Shown: one piece after another, positions 15,201 to 23,800 of the stretch | Numbering within the stretch: position 1 is the first letter of the stretch | How the letters are laid out: every line of letters starts with the position of its first letter | Assembly (NCBI GenBank): GCA_034678415.1 | Contig: JAXDBV010000113.1 | Coordinates: 1-32,782, forward strand | Direction of reading: 5' to 3' | Length of the DNA stretch: 32,782 bases | DNA from: JAXDBV01 sp034678415 | Lineage (GTDB): Bacteria > Bacteroidota > Bacteroidia > Bacteroidales > VadinHA17 | Made by a program: the position numbers and the translations under genes | Notes under the pieces: model-generated | What the model was told of the DNA's origin: nothing | The model's input: the letters and a program-made list of their open reading frames with translations, nothing else | Databases searched by the model: none

Positions 15201-16169
15201 ATGATTACAGGAGAAAGTGTTTTACCTCGGAATGATACTTGCTATACCAGTAAACAACGCGTGATATTGTCTTCCTGCACCTTATGTCCAAGGGAATGCA
15301 GGGTGGACCGGTTTCACTCTTCCTCAGGGGTATGCGGCACGGATGCGGGCTTCCATATCGCATCCGTATGTATCCATCGTGGTGAAGAACCTGCGATCAT
15401 GGGTGAAAAGGGAATCTGCAATATCTTTTTCACCGGGTGTAATCTTCACTGTATCTATTGCCAGAACCATCAGATCAGCCGGGCAAGATCATCGGTAAAG
15501 GTGGCTCCCGTGAGCCTGCAGGCCGTCCTTGACCGGGTGGAGGAGGCACTCGATCAGGGAGTACGGGCAGTAGGACTGGTCTCGCCTTCGCATGTTGTGC
15601 CACAGGCAGTTGCTATTATCAGAGGATTACATTCGCGGGGCAGAAAACCTGTTATTGTATGGAATACGAATGCGTACGAGAAACCTGAGACGATCAGGAG
15701 CCTTGAGGGACTGGTGGATGTGTACCTCCCCGATCTAAAATATATCTCGCCAAACCTGTCGGCGATGTATTCGGGCATGCCCGATTATCCTGTCTATGCC
15801 AAAGCATCCATCAGGGAGATGTACCGGCAGAAAGGATCGAGCCTGATCACGGGTGATGACGGACAGGCGGAATCGGGCCTGGTGATTCGTCACCTGGTAC
15901 TGCCCTGTCAGGCGGAGGAGAGCATTGGGGTGTTGAAGTACATTGCAGAGGAGATATCCACCGGTGTAAGCATCTCCCTCATGGCCCAATATCACCCTGT
16001 GGGCCGGGCAACGTCCATTCACGGACTGAACCGTACGATCACTGATGATGAATACGGCAGGGTTACGGATGCCTTTCATAAACTGGGGTTCAGGAAGGGT
16101 TGGATCCAGGAACCCGGCAGCCCGGCATGTTTCATGCCTGATTTCGGCAGGGAACAACCGTTTGGGTGA
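15201..16169 (+). CDS. Radical SAM protein of the PflX type (COG1313)
   Basis: A 322-aa radical SAM protein. The [4Fe-4S]-SAM motif C-x3-C-x2-C is at Cys80, Cys84 and Cys87 in 'FTGCNLHCIYCQNHQIS'. Before it lie extra conserved cysteines in 'CTLCPRECRVDR' and 'GVCGT', and the family phrase 'HRGEEPAIMGEKGICNIFF'. Together these identify the COG1313 group, often named putative pyruvate-formate-lyase activating enzyme (PflX), although its substrate is not established. The barrel continues with 'DVYLPDLKYISPNLSAMYSG' (about 174). It differs from the COG1180 enzyme of the AmmeMemoRadiSam set, so the Memo gene at 4953 does not make this its partner by family. No glycyl-radical enzyme gene is nearby. 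It appears monocistronic. Confidence 0.88.
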   Translation: MITGESVLPRNDTCYTSKQRVILSSCTLCPRECRVDRFHSSSGVCGTDAGFHIASVCIHRGEEPAIMGEKGICNIFFTGCNLHCIYCQNHQISRARSSVKVAPVSLQAVLDRVEEALDQGVRAVGLVSPSHVVPQAVAIIRGLHSRGRKPVIVWNTNAYEKPETIRSLEGLVDVYLPDLKYISPNLSAMYSGMPDYPVYAKASIREMYRQKGSSLITGDDGQAESGLVIRHLVLPCQAEESIGVLKYIAEEISTGVSISLMAQYHPVGRATSIHGLNRTITDDEYGRVTDAFHKLGFRKGWIQEPGSPACFMPDFGREQPFG

Positions 16170-16258
16170 AAGAATAACAGACGGCCATAGTTACAGATGT
16201 GCAAGGACAATGAAATATAAACATAATACAATATAAACCTTATCTTAAGCGATCACCT

Positions 16259-17612
16259 GTGAAAAAAACGGTTGCTATATTGGTTGTACTAACCTTTATA
16301 CCCTGCAAGGGTAACGAGTCGCGGGAGTCCGGTGTAAATAAAATGCATATGTCGACTCAGGTCCAGGAAGCCTTCCTGCATGCCTGGAACAGGTATAAGA
16401 AGTATGCCTGGGGTCATGATGCGCTGCTGCCAATTAGTAAAAGAGGAAAAGACTGGTATTCACACAGTCTATATATGACACCCCTTGATGCCTTTGACAC
16501 CATGATTTTGATGGGGCTGAAGGATGAGACAGAAGAAACCAGTAACCTGTTGCTGAATAACCTTACGTTTGATCATGATCTCTCTGTGCAGGTGTTCGAA
16601 GTGGTCATCCGTATCCACGGAGGGCTTATAAGTGCATACCAGTCAGACGGTGATGAGCGGTTACTGGCACTGGCCAACGACCTTGGAAAACGCCTCCCAC
16701 CGGCATTCAACAGTGCAACAGGCATGCCACACCGGTATGTCAACCTGCAGACAGGAGCCATTCGGGATTCGTTGAATAACTCGGCCGAAATTGGTAATCT
16801 GATCCTTGAGTTCGGCACACTGAGTAAGCTGACGGGTAATAACGTCTATTATGAAAAAGTAAAAAAGGCTATTAATGAACTGTATTGCAGAAAGTCTGAC
16901 ATAGGCCTGGTCGGCACAGTAATTAATGTTGAGACAGGGGAATGGATACAAACGGAGAGTCACATATCGGGAATGATTGATTCTTATTACGAGCACCTCA
17001 TCAAAGCTGCCCTGTTGTTTGACGATGAAGATTTCCGGAATATGTGGGAGTCCTGCATCACACCTGTCCACCAGCCCCTGGCCGATACAACCGTCGACAG
17101 TTTATGGTATAGGCATGCTGATATGGCTAACGAAGCAGAAAAATGTACTGTCTTCGGTGCCCTTGCTGTATTCAACCCCGGCAGTCCATTTACTGGCAGG
17201 CGATTTTGACGATGCAAAAGCACTACAGGAGAGCTGTTACAGGATGTGGATCATGTAAGGTATAGAGCCTGAGGTTATGAACAATAAAACAAATGAAATT
17301 CTATCACCTGCCTATCATCTCAGGCCTGAAAACATTGAATCGGTTACCTATCTCTATCACTAAACAGGCGAGGAGAAATACCTTCAGATGGGAAAGACAA
17401 TGTTTGAAAGTTTCCTCAGGTACTGCAAGACGGATGTTGCTTTTGCAGCAATCCGTGATGTGCTGACGATGGAGCAGATGGATGATATGGAAAGCTTTTC
17501 CCTGGCTGAAACACTGAAATACGCTTACCTCCTTTTTACAGAGATTCCGGGATTTGAATTTAAAAAAACTATCTTCAATCCTGAAGCACATCCGATACAG
17601 AAGATGTGGTAG
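16259..17612 (+). pseudogene. GH47 (class I alpha-mannosidase-like), frameshifted
   Basis: About 450 codons matching glycoside hydrolase family 47 end to end, a family that trims alpha-1,2-mannose and is mostly eukaryotic (ER mannosidase I, EDEM), rare in bacteria. Frame 1 (GTG start, 16259-17209) has 'HAWNRYKKYAWGHDALLPISK', 'TPLDAFDTMILMGLKDE', 'VFEVVIRIHGGLISAYQSDGD', 'GMPHRYVNLQTG' and 'LEFGTLSKLTG'. An extra C near 17186 shifts the frame; after it the match resumes: 'LLAGDFDDAKALQESC', 'GIEPEV', 'YHLRPENIESVTYLYH', 'MESFSLAETLKYAYLLF', 'FNPEAHPI'. Two TAA codons (17256-17258, 17361-17363) interrupt that part where sense residues are expected. The calcium-binding Thr of the family's C-terminal T-E-A-H-P is Pro here. 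The N-terminus 'VVLTFIPC' suggests a secreted or lipoprotein ancestor. Confidence 0.85.
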
Positions 17613-17725
17613 AGGATTGAATACAATCACACAGTTGCGTACTGAAATTATCAGGTTGTCTTCATAGAATGTAAATCCTAGGAACCTGTAATAGACGTTT
17701 CGTGGACAACAGACAGGTACTTGTA

Positions 17726-20158
17726 TCATTCATACCTCAGAGAATCCGCCGGGTTGTTGCGGCTGGCGTTGACAGCGATGGCTCCCACCGAGAGCCAGGC
17801 CAGTATCAGGGTAAGAATGGTTGCTCCAATCAGGATAAACAAAAATATCACAATGTTGAAATGGATATGGTATGCGAAATTATGAAGCCATGCTGTCGCG
17901 GCGAACCAGATAGGTGTAGCGAGGATGGCCGATACGAGAACAAAGCGCCCCGTTTCTTTGGCAAACAGCACGACAATCTGCCTGCCGGTCGACCCCAGTG
18001 CCTTTCTCACCCCCACCTCTTTTGTCCGTTGCACGGCGGTATAGGAGATTAGCCCTATCAATCCCAGGATCGCGATGATAAGTGAGATGACCGCAAAAGC
18101 GATAAACACCCCGCTGGTTTTTTTCTCCGTGTCATACAGTCGTGCATAGTCATCCTCCATCCAGAAGTAATCGAAGGGATAGTCCGATGTGAATGATTCC
18201 CAGGTTCTTTTCACATAGGCCACCGTCTCTTCCAAATTATTTCCCGAGAGCCTGACAGGGATAAATCCTTCCCAGTTTCCGGCCATGATAAAGTAGGCCA
18301 TTGGTTCAATAGACAGATGAAGCGATTTGAAGTGAAAATCCCTGATCACACCGATGATGGGAATTCTGACTATGCTGTCCTGGCCTGTGGGTCCAATGAG
18401 TGCTTTGCCGGGGACCGGATCCTCCAGGCCCAGCGATCTGACGGCTGCCTCATTGATCACCACTGCCGACGAATCACCAGATATATCCCTGGAAAAAAAC
18501 CGGCCATCGGCCAATTCCAGGCCAAACACCTTGTCATAATCGAAACCAACCCAGTCCTGCCAGGTGAAAAATGTATTTTCCATTCCTTTGCCTTCAACGA
18601 AGGTGACATTATTAGAGTAGTCTTTACCTGGCAGTCTGCGTGAGTGGCTGACGGCCACCACATCAGGATTCTTGAGCAATTCCTGTTTGAATGTCTCCAG
18701 CTGATCCCTGAGCGCGTCTGAACGGCGTATAACAAGGACGTTTTCGCGATGGAAGCCGGGATTGGTACGGATGAGGTACCTGAGTTGGCTGAAGGTGATG
18801 AAGGCTCCCACTAGGATAAAAATGGACACACCCATCTGAAGGATGACAAGGAGGCCGCGGAGGATCCTTCCCTTTGTTCCGCACCGGATGGTTCCTTTGA
18901 GGACTGCCGCCGGATGGAACGAAGAAAGGAAGAAGGCGGGATAGCTGCCTGCAAGGCACGCGATAACCAGCAGGAAGAGGAAAATCACAGGGATGATCAC
19001 CGGCTGTTTCAGGAAGTCCAGGTTTGATTTGATCTGTATGAGGTTTGAAAATGCTGGTAACAGCCAGCTGACCAGCAACACGGCCACCAGGAAGGCTACC
19101 AGTACCAGGAACACCGATTCAGTGAGGTGCTGCATCACGATCCTCGTTTTATGTGCTCCGGCCAGCTTGCGCAGTCCCACCTCCCTTGCGCGGATTGAGG
19201 CACGTGCCGTGGCAAGGTTCATAAAGTTGATACAGGCTGCCAGAAGGATAAGAACAGCAATGACAATGAAGATATATACCAGGGTTTTGTTACCATTGGG
19301 CTCAAACTCATACTGAAGGTGGGATTTCAGGTGGATGCTTTTCAATGGTTGCAGGTAGTATCCAAAGGAAAATCCCTGTTTATCCATTTCCTCCATTGTA
19401 ACACCGATGGCATCCTGGATGGCTGGCCCCATGTATTTCTTAACCATATCGTTCAGCCTGGGTTCGAGTTGTTCCTTGCTGATCCCTTCCTTCAGGACCA
19501 CATAGGTATAAAAGTTATGACTCAGCCAGGAATCATTCTGCGGACGTGCATAGGTATGTACGGATCCCACCATATCAAAATGGATATGTGAGTTACCGGG
19601 CACATCCCTCATCACACCTGTCACCTTTGTCAGGACGGTATCCCTTTCCAGCTTGATCATCTTACCCACGGGATCATCGTCTCCAAAATATTTTCTTGCA
19701 TGGCTTTCTGTCAACACCACTGAACGGGGTTCATCCAACACTGTTTCCGGATCGCCCTGTATGAGTTCAAAATCAAAAACCCTGAAGAATGTACTGTCGG
19801 CAAACAGGAAGCGTTCTTCATGAAATTTTTTATCCTGATAGCTTACCAGCCAGTCGCCATATTGTCGTAACCGTACCACGTTTTCTATTTCCGGGTAATC
19901 GGCACGCATGGAAGCTGCCATGGGTTGTGCAGTAATGGCCTGGTTCAGGTCGCCTCCGGCGAAACGCCCTTTTACACATACCCTGTAGATACGATCCGCT
20001 TTTTTATGAAACCTTTCGTAGCTCAGTTCATGGTATACGAAGAGGAGAATAAACAGGCTGGTGGCAAGACCTATGGCCAGACCGAAAATATTGAGCAATG
20101 TATATCCCTTATGCCTCAGTAGGTTTCGAATTCCTGTCAGAAGATAATGGCGAAGCAT
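17726..20158 (-). CDS. FtsX-type ABC permease, two-domain (810 aa), no ATPase nearby
   Basis: A large permease of the type common in Bacteroidetes, with two MacB_PCD/FtsX units. The N-terminus 'MLRHYLLTGIRNLLRHKGYT' is the family opening, followed by membrane helix 1 (about 20-42), a periplasmic domain (about 45-270), three helices (about 285-400), 'SSFHPAAVLKG', a further helix near 430-455, a second periplasmic domain (about 460-660), and three final helices (about 680-800) ending 'ASRNNPADSLRYE'. The second FtsX unit carries 'RTKEVGVRKALGSTGRQIVVLF', a strongly conserved cytoplasmic loop. The frame is open 21 codons further upstream (another Met at 20197), but 20158 fits the family. Such permeases often work in export of peptides or envelope stress responses; no cognate ATPase lies adjacent. 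Convergent with the GH47 remnant. Confidence 0.9.
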   Translation of the reverse strand: MLRHYLLTGIRNLLRHKGYTLLNIFGLAIGLATSLFILLFVYHELSYERFHKKADRIYRVCVKGRFAGGDLNQAITAQPMAASMRADYPEIENVVRLRQYGDWLVSYQDKKFHEERFLFADSTFFRVFDFELIQGDPETVLDEPRSVVLTESHARKYFGDDDPVGKMIKLERDTVLTKVTGVMRDVPGNSHIHFDMVGSVHTYARPQNDSWLSHNFYTYVVLKEGISKEQLEPRLNDMVKKYMGPAIQDAIGVTMEEMDKQGFSFGYYLQPLKSIHLKSHLQYEFEPNGNKTLVYIFIVIAVLILLAACINFMNLATARASIRAREVGLRKLAGAHKTRIVMQHLTESVFLVLVAFLVAVLLVSWLLPAFSNLIQIKSNLDFLKQPVIIPVIFLFLLVIACLAGSYPAFFLSSFHPAAVLKGTIRCGTKGRILRGLLVILQMGVSIFILVGAFITFSQLRYLIRTNPGFHRENVLVIRRSDALRDQLETFKQELLKNPDVVAVSHSRRLPGKDYSNNVTFVEGKGMENTFFTWQDWVGFDYDKVFGLELADGRFFSRDISGDSSAVVINEAAVRSLGLEDPVPGKALIGPTGQDSIVRIPIIGVIRDFHFKSLHLSIEPMAYFIMAGNWEGFIPVRLSGNNLEETVAYVKRTWESFTSDYPFDYFWMEDDYARLYDTEKKTSGVFIAFAVISLIIAILGLIGLISYTAVQRTKEVGVRKALGSTGRQIVVLFAKETGRFVLVSAILATPIWFAATAWLHNFAYHIHFNIVIFLFILIGATILTLILAWLSVGAIAVNASRNNPADSLRYE

Positions 20159-20501
20159 GACGAAGGTGTGTTTACGTGGTTTTATTGGGGCAAACATAAT
20201 AATTATTACGACGTTAAGCAACCTGAATTGTTACAGGGATGCCGCCCTGTGAGACGACCGGCATGGGGTACCGATTTTTTCAAACCTCGGTTCAGAGCGG
20301 TCGGTGTTCTTTAATAAAGATTGACCAACAAGATCACCTGTAACTGATCTTCCTAATCGATTTATCTGTTAATAAATTTGCTGAGAAAAAACCGGTGAGC
20401 ATGAACGGGATTGATTTTCCAGCATATATTTTTGTACAGGGAGCATTCCCGTGAATGTTTATTTTATCGAGGTGGGAATGTAAGAGCCTGGTGTTGAAAT
20501 T
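20159..20501. other. Intergenic region between divergent permease and DUF1538 genes
   Basis: 343 nt without a convincing gene; a minus-strand ORF (20334-20645) overlaps the start of the DUF1538 gene and reads as nonsense. A plus-strand TATTTTTG (20427-20434) matches the Bacteroidetes -7 element 68 nt upstream of the DUF1538 ATG, without a TTG at -33. ACGGGA (20405-20410) and TCCCGT (20447-20452) form a distant inverted pair around that box. Confidence 0.4.
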
Positions 20502-22568
20502 ATGAAGCATAGACGCAAACACCTGCCTTTTCTGGAAGCTTCGGCAATGCTCTACAGGTATGCCTCGTCGCGGATTCTTGAGCAGGTGAAACTGATTGCG
20601 TTCATTATCATATACCTTGTTGCCTTCCAGACGCTGATCCTCCACGTACCGTTGACCAATGCTCTCTCCATTGCCGGAGGCATCGCCATGGTTATACTGG
20701 GCCTGTCATTTTTCCTGGAGGGTCTTATTCTTGGTCTCATGCCGTTGGGTGAGCGTGTCGGGGTAAAGCTTCCTGCCCATGCCGGCATTATTATTATTGC
20801 TTTGTTTGGTTTATTGCTTGGTTTTGGTGCCACGTTGGCAGAGCCTGCCATCAGCGCTCTCAGGACGGCCGGATCGACTGTTACTGCCTGGGATGCTCCC
20901 CTACTTTTCATGATGATTGAGAAGCATACAGAATGGCTGGTTTATGCGATAGGATTTGGGGTAGGAATTGCCGTTGTTTTTGGTATGTTCAGGTTTTATT
21001 ATGGTTTGTCCATAAAGCCTTTTATCTATATCATCATTCCAGTCCTGCTGGGTTTGTCGGCGTATATGTCGTTGCATAAGAATCTGGCAACCATCATTGG
21101 GTTAGCGTGGGATTCAGGAGCTGTTACCACGGGAGCTGTCACGGTGCCTCTTGTCCTTGCCCTGGGGATAGGCGTATCCCGGGCTACAGGGAAGAGTGAG
21201 TCGGCCATCGGCGGGTTTGGCATTATCATGCTGGCTTCCGCTTTTCCCATCCTCAGCGTATTAGTGCTGGCCTTTGTCCTCAACAATGGTGCGCCGGCGC
21301 CAACGGATGAACACACGTTTTTCTCGCCCGCCTCACGGACGGAATCACTCAGGCTCTTCAGGAATGAGAGCCAACTGGTGAGTCATGTGTTCACCCACGG
21401 AAGTGAATATGGACGGCGAACCGTTTTTAGCGACAATAAAGAATACCAGCAGGTACTTATCTCGTTGTTTGAGAATCCTGATAAACGCCGTGAATTTCTG
21501 GGGGAGATGCCGCTTTCATACTGGATATCCTACCGGGCCTCCGACGGGGAACGGAAAATAATGTCTGATCTGAATCTTACGGAGACAGTAGAGAAAACAA
21601 GTATTCATCTTGGCACTGTCATTAAAGATGAATCGGTTACATCTGCACGTGCGGTGGTCCCGTTATCGGCACTGCTATTGCTCGTACTGCTGTTATTCCT
21701 GAAGCAGAGACTGCGGTATAGCGACGAGGTAGTTCTGGGCATCGGCTTTGCCCTGATAGGACTGACACTTCTCACGTCAGGCATAAAGATAGGACTGGCA
21801 CCCCTCGGACGGCAGGTGGGGGCACAACTACCGATTGCTTTCCGCAGTGAAGAGAAACCTATCGACCGGTTGGTGATCAACAATTTCAACACCGATCTGC
21901 TGGTAAAAAGTATCGATACGGAAGGGAGGGTAAAGAACTATTTCTATTTCACCGACAAGAACGATCCCCGATGGATTGAATTCCATCCCGAACATTTCAA
22001 TCCGGAATTAAACCGGTATGAACATATCATAACTCGTCCTCCCCTGTTTGGTCCTAACCTCACCCTCATCGGTATTGCACTTGTGTTCCTGTTTGCCTTT
22101 GGCATGGGTTTTGGTGCCACGCTGGCCGAACCGGCGCTGAATGCCCTTGGGCGAACGGTTGAAGATCTGACGGTGGGCACGATCAAACGTAATCAGATAC
22201 TCTGGGTTGTGTCTATCGGGGTTGGTCTGGGTCTGGTTATCGGTGTAGCCCGTATTCTGTATAATATACCTACTATCTGGCTCATTATCCCTTCCTACAT
22301 ATTGCTCATTCCTCTCACCATTCTGAGCGAGGAGGAATTCACTGCCATTGCATGGGACTGTGGGGGTGTCACCACGGGTCCGGTGACAGTGCCGCTGGTC
22401 CTTGCCATGGGACTTAGTATAGGCAATGAGCTGAAGGTTACCGAGGGATTCGGTGTACTTGCGCTTGCATCCGTCTTTCCGATCATCACCGTGTTACTGT
22501 TTGGACTTTATGTCAACTTCAGGCAGAGACAGTCGATAAAGGCAGCTACCGGGGAGGATGAACAATGA
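20502..22568 (+). CDS. DUF1538 tandem-repeat membrane protein (putative transporter)
   Basis: A 688-aa polytopic membrane protein with two DUF1538 units. Shared signatures: 'LGLMPLGERVGVKLP' and 'IGLAPLGRQVGAQLP'; 'GFGATLAEPA' at residues 107 and 536; 'AWDSGAVTTGAVTVPLVLALG' (about 202) and 'AWDCGGVTTGPVTVPLVLAMG' (about 617). The acidic TLAEPA and WD-G-VTTG motifs look like an ion or substrate path. A soluble, charged segment of about 115 residues (270-385) and a smaller one (about 445-520) interrupt the helices. From memory, a DUF1538 pair from a Halomonas was reported as a Na+(K+)/H+ antiporter; here both units are fused in one chain. The stop codon overlaps the start of the PII-like gene (ATGA, 22565-22568), implying translational coupling and a joint function. 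Confidence 0.88.
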   Translation: MKHRRKHLPFLEASAMLYRYASSRILEQVKLIAFIIIYLVAFQTLILHVPLTNALSIAGGIAMVILGLSFFLEGLILGLMPLGERVGVKLPAHAGIIIIALFGLLLGFGATLAEPAISALRTAGSTVTAWDAPLLFMMIEKHTEWLVYAIGFGVGIAVVFGMFRFYYGLSIKPFIYIIIPVLLGLSAYMSLHKNLATIIGLAWDSGAVTTGAVTVPLVLALGIGVSRATGKSESAIGGFGIIMLASAFPILSVLVLAFVLNNGAPAPTDEHTFFSPASRTESLRLFRNESQLVSHVFTHGSEYGRRTVFSDNKEYQQVLISLFENPDKRREFLGEMPLSYWISYRASDGERKIMSDLNLTETVEKTSIHLGTVIKDESVTSARAVVPLSALLLLVLLLFLKQRLRYSDEVVLGIGFALIGLTLLTSGIKIGLAPLGRQVGAQLPIAFRSEEKPIDRLVINNFNTDLLVKSIDTEGRVKNYFYFTDKNDPRWIEFHPEHFNPELNRYEHIITRPPLFGPNLTLIGIALVFLFAFGMGFGATLAEPALNALGRTVEDLTVGTIKRNQILWVVSIGVGLGLVIGVARILYNIPTIWLIIPSYILLIPLTILSEEEFTAIAWDCGGVTTGPVTVPLVLAMGLSIGNELKVTEGFGVLALASVFPIITVLLFGLYVNFRQRQSIKAATGEDEQ

Positions 22569-23776
22569 TCAGTGACCTGCATAACATCAAGTCGCCTTCC
22601 CGGATCGTCTGGAGGACCCAGATGATCAAGGGTGTGCATACGCCTCACCGGGTGAGTAAAATCACCTGTTGTGTAAACACCAGCCTCAGTGAAGCAGTTA
22701 CCGATCACCTGGTAAGCCTAGGTATTCAATCGGTGTTTGTCGAGAGCGGCAGGAATGTCCGCAAGGTGATAAAAAAGCGGCCATTTGGCTTACCCGGTTC
22801 AACCATCCGGCTTCAGGACACCCCGTCAGAGGTGTTCCGTTTTACCGTGCCGCGTGACAACTCGCGGAAGGTTGTCAGGTCATTGATCCAGGCTCTGGAA
22901 CTATATATCCCCGGCCGGGGCACTATTTTTGCGCAGGACCTGATTGAATTCAGCTATACCGAGCCGCCGCGGATCATTGAACATCCGATAACGGTTCACC
23001 GAAAAGGGACTATTGATGAACCTGAGATACCCCTGTTCCGCGACCTGGCGTATGTAACCTGCGTGCTCTCCGTCCCCGGCGGAGCCGACCGCCTGGCCGA
23101 GATCGCCCTCGAGCTGGGTATCTGTGTCCCACTTATCACCAGCGGGACAGCCACCGACATAAGGGATCATCTGGGACTCATACGTATTACTCTTCCCCCC
23201 GAAAAAGATATCATCCATCTGGTGATGCCTGAGCAGGATTCCGACAGTATATTCAGGATACTGATCGATGCGGTGGGTCTCAACCATCCGGGCCGCGGGT
23301 TTATCTACCGTACACCCGTGAGCGCCGGGCTTATCGATACACGTCTGCGGATAGGTCCGCAAGAGAATGCTGCCACGATTGAGCAGATTATCGCGGCCAT
23401 CGACCAGTTGAAGCACGACACCGGCTGGCGCAAACGATATGCTTCCTCTGAACAGGAGCGCAGCACCACAAGAATACTCATTCCCGACGACAACTGTGAG
23501 GTGACTGCCATCTGTCTCGAAGACCGGCTTGAAGAGATGGTAGAGGCAGCCAAAGGTGCAGGTGCAAGCGGCGCGACGACATCCAGGGTGAAACGACTGG
23601 TGATCAACGAGGACGATATCGGCACCGCCGCCCAGGTACACAGCACCATCAGCGTCCCCGCCAATATCACAAGCCAGGTTGTTGATGCACTACTTGAGGT
23701 GAGCACCATAGGCGATAATGAGGACGACCGTATTCAGGTGCTTGACTCTCCCGCCGCATACGTGCATAACTGGTAA
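22565..23776 (+). CDS. Triple PII-like (GlnB-fold) protein coupled to DUF1538
   Basis: A 403-aa soluble protein that reads as three consecutive PII-like ferredoxin-fold modules. Module 1 (about 28-130) starts 'VSKITCCVNTSLSEAVTDHL' and ends 'IPGRGTIFAQDLIEFS'. Module 2 (about 158-262) starts 'LAYVTCVLSVPGGADRLAEI' and ends 'HPGRGFIYRTPVSAGL'. Module 3 (about 300-400) has 'VTAICLEDRLEEMVEAAKGAGASG', 'VHSTISVPANITSQVVDALLE' and an end 'IQVLDSPAAYVHNW'. In classical PII proteins the corresponding end is G-D-G-K-I-F-V-x-P-V, next to the nucleotide site; the P-G-R-G-x-I version is visible twice. Classical PII proteins are homotrimers of about 112 aa that sense ATP/ADP and 2-oxoglutarate and gate transporters, so three modules in one chain could form a single-chain pseudo-trimer. 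The module-3 match is weaker. No signal peptide, hence cytosolic. Confidence 0.8.
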   Translation: MISDLHNIKSPSRIVWRTQMIKGVHTPHRVSKITCCVNTSLSEAVTDHLVSLGIQSVFVESGRNVRKVIKKRPFGLPGSTIRLQDTPSEVFRFTVPRDNSRKVVRSLIQALELYIPGRGTIFAQDLIEFSYTEPPRIIEHPITVHRKGTIDEPEIPLFRDLAYVTCVLSVPGGADRLAEIALELGICVPLITSGTATDIRDHLGLIRITLPPEKDIIHLVMPEQDSDSIFRILIDAVGLNHPGRGFIYRTPVSAGLIDTRLRIGPQENAATIEQIIAAIDQLKHDTGWRKRYASSEQERSTTRILIPDDNCEVTAICLEDRLEEMVEAAKGAGASGATTSRVKRLVINEDDIGTAAQVHSTISVPANITSQVVDALLEVSTIGDNEDDRIQVLDSPAAYVHNW

Positions 23777-23800
23777 TACCGCCCGTACAATCACCACTTC

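Noticed and set aside
4953..16169. Memo lipoprotein and radical SAM protein as one AmmeMemoRadiSam system
   Set aside because: They are over 9 kb apart, the radical SAM protein matches COG1313 rather than the system's COG1180 enzyme, and there is no AMMECR1 gene.
16259..17612. Programmed recoding or alternative genetic code explaining the GH47 interruptions
   Set aside because: Three independent lesions (one frameshift, two TAA) are needed, other genes in the window terminate at TAA, and no slippery sequence or stem-loop stands out at 17186.
20334..20645. Minus-strand ORF overlapping the DUF1538 start
   Set aside because: It runs antisense through the clear N-terminal coding region of the DUF1538 gene and its translation is not protein-like.
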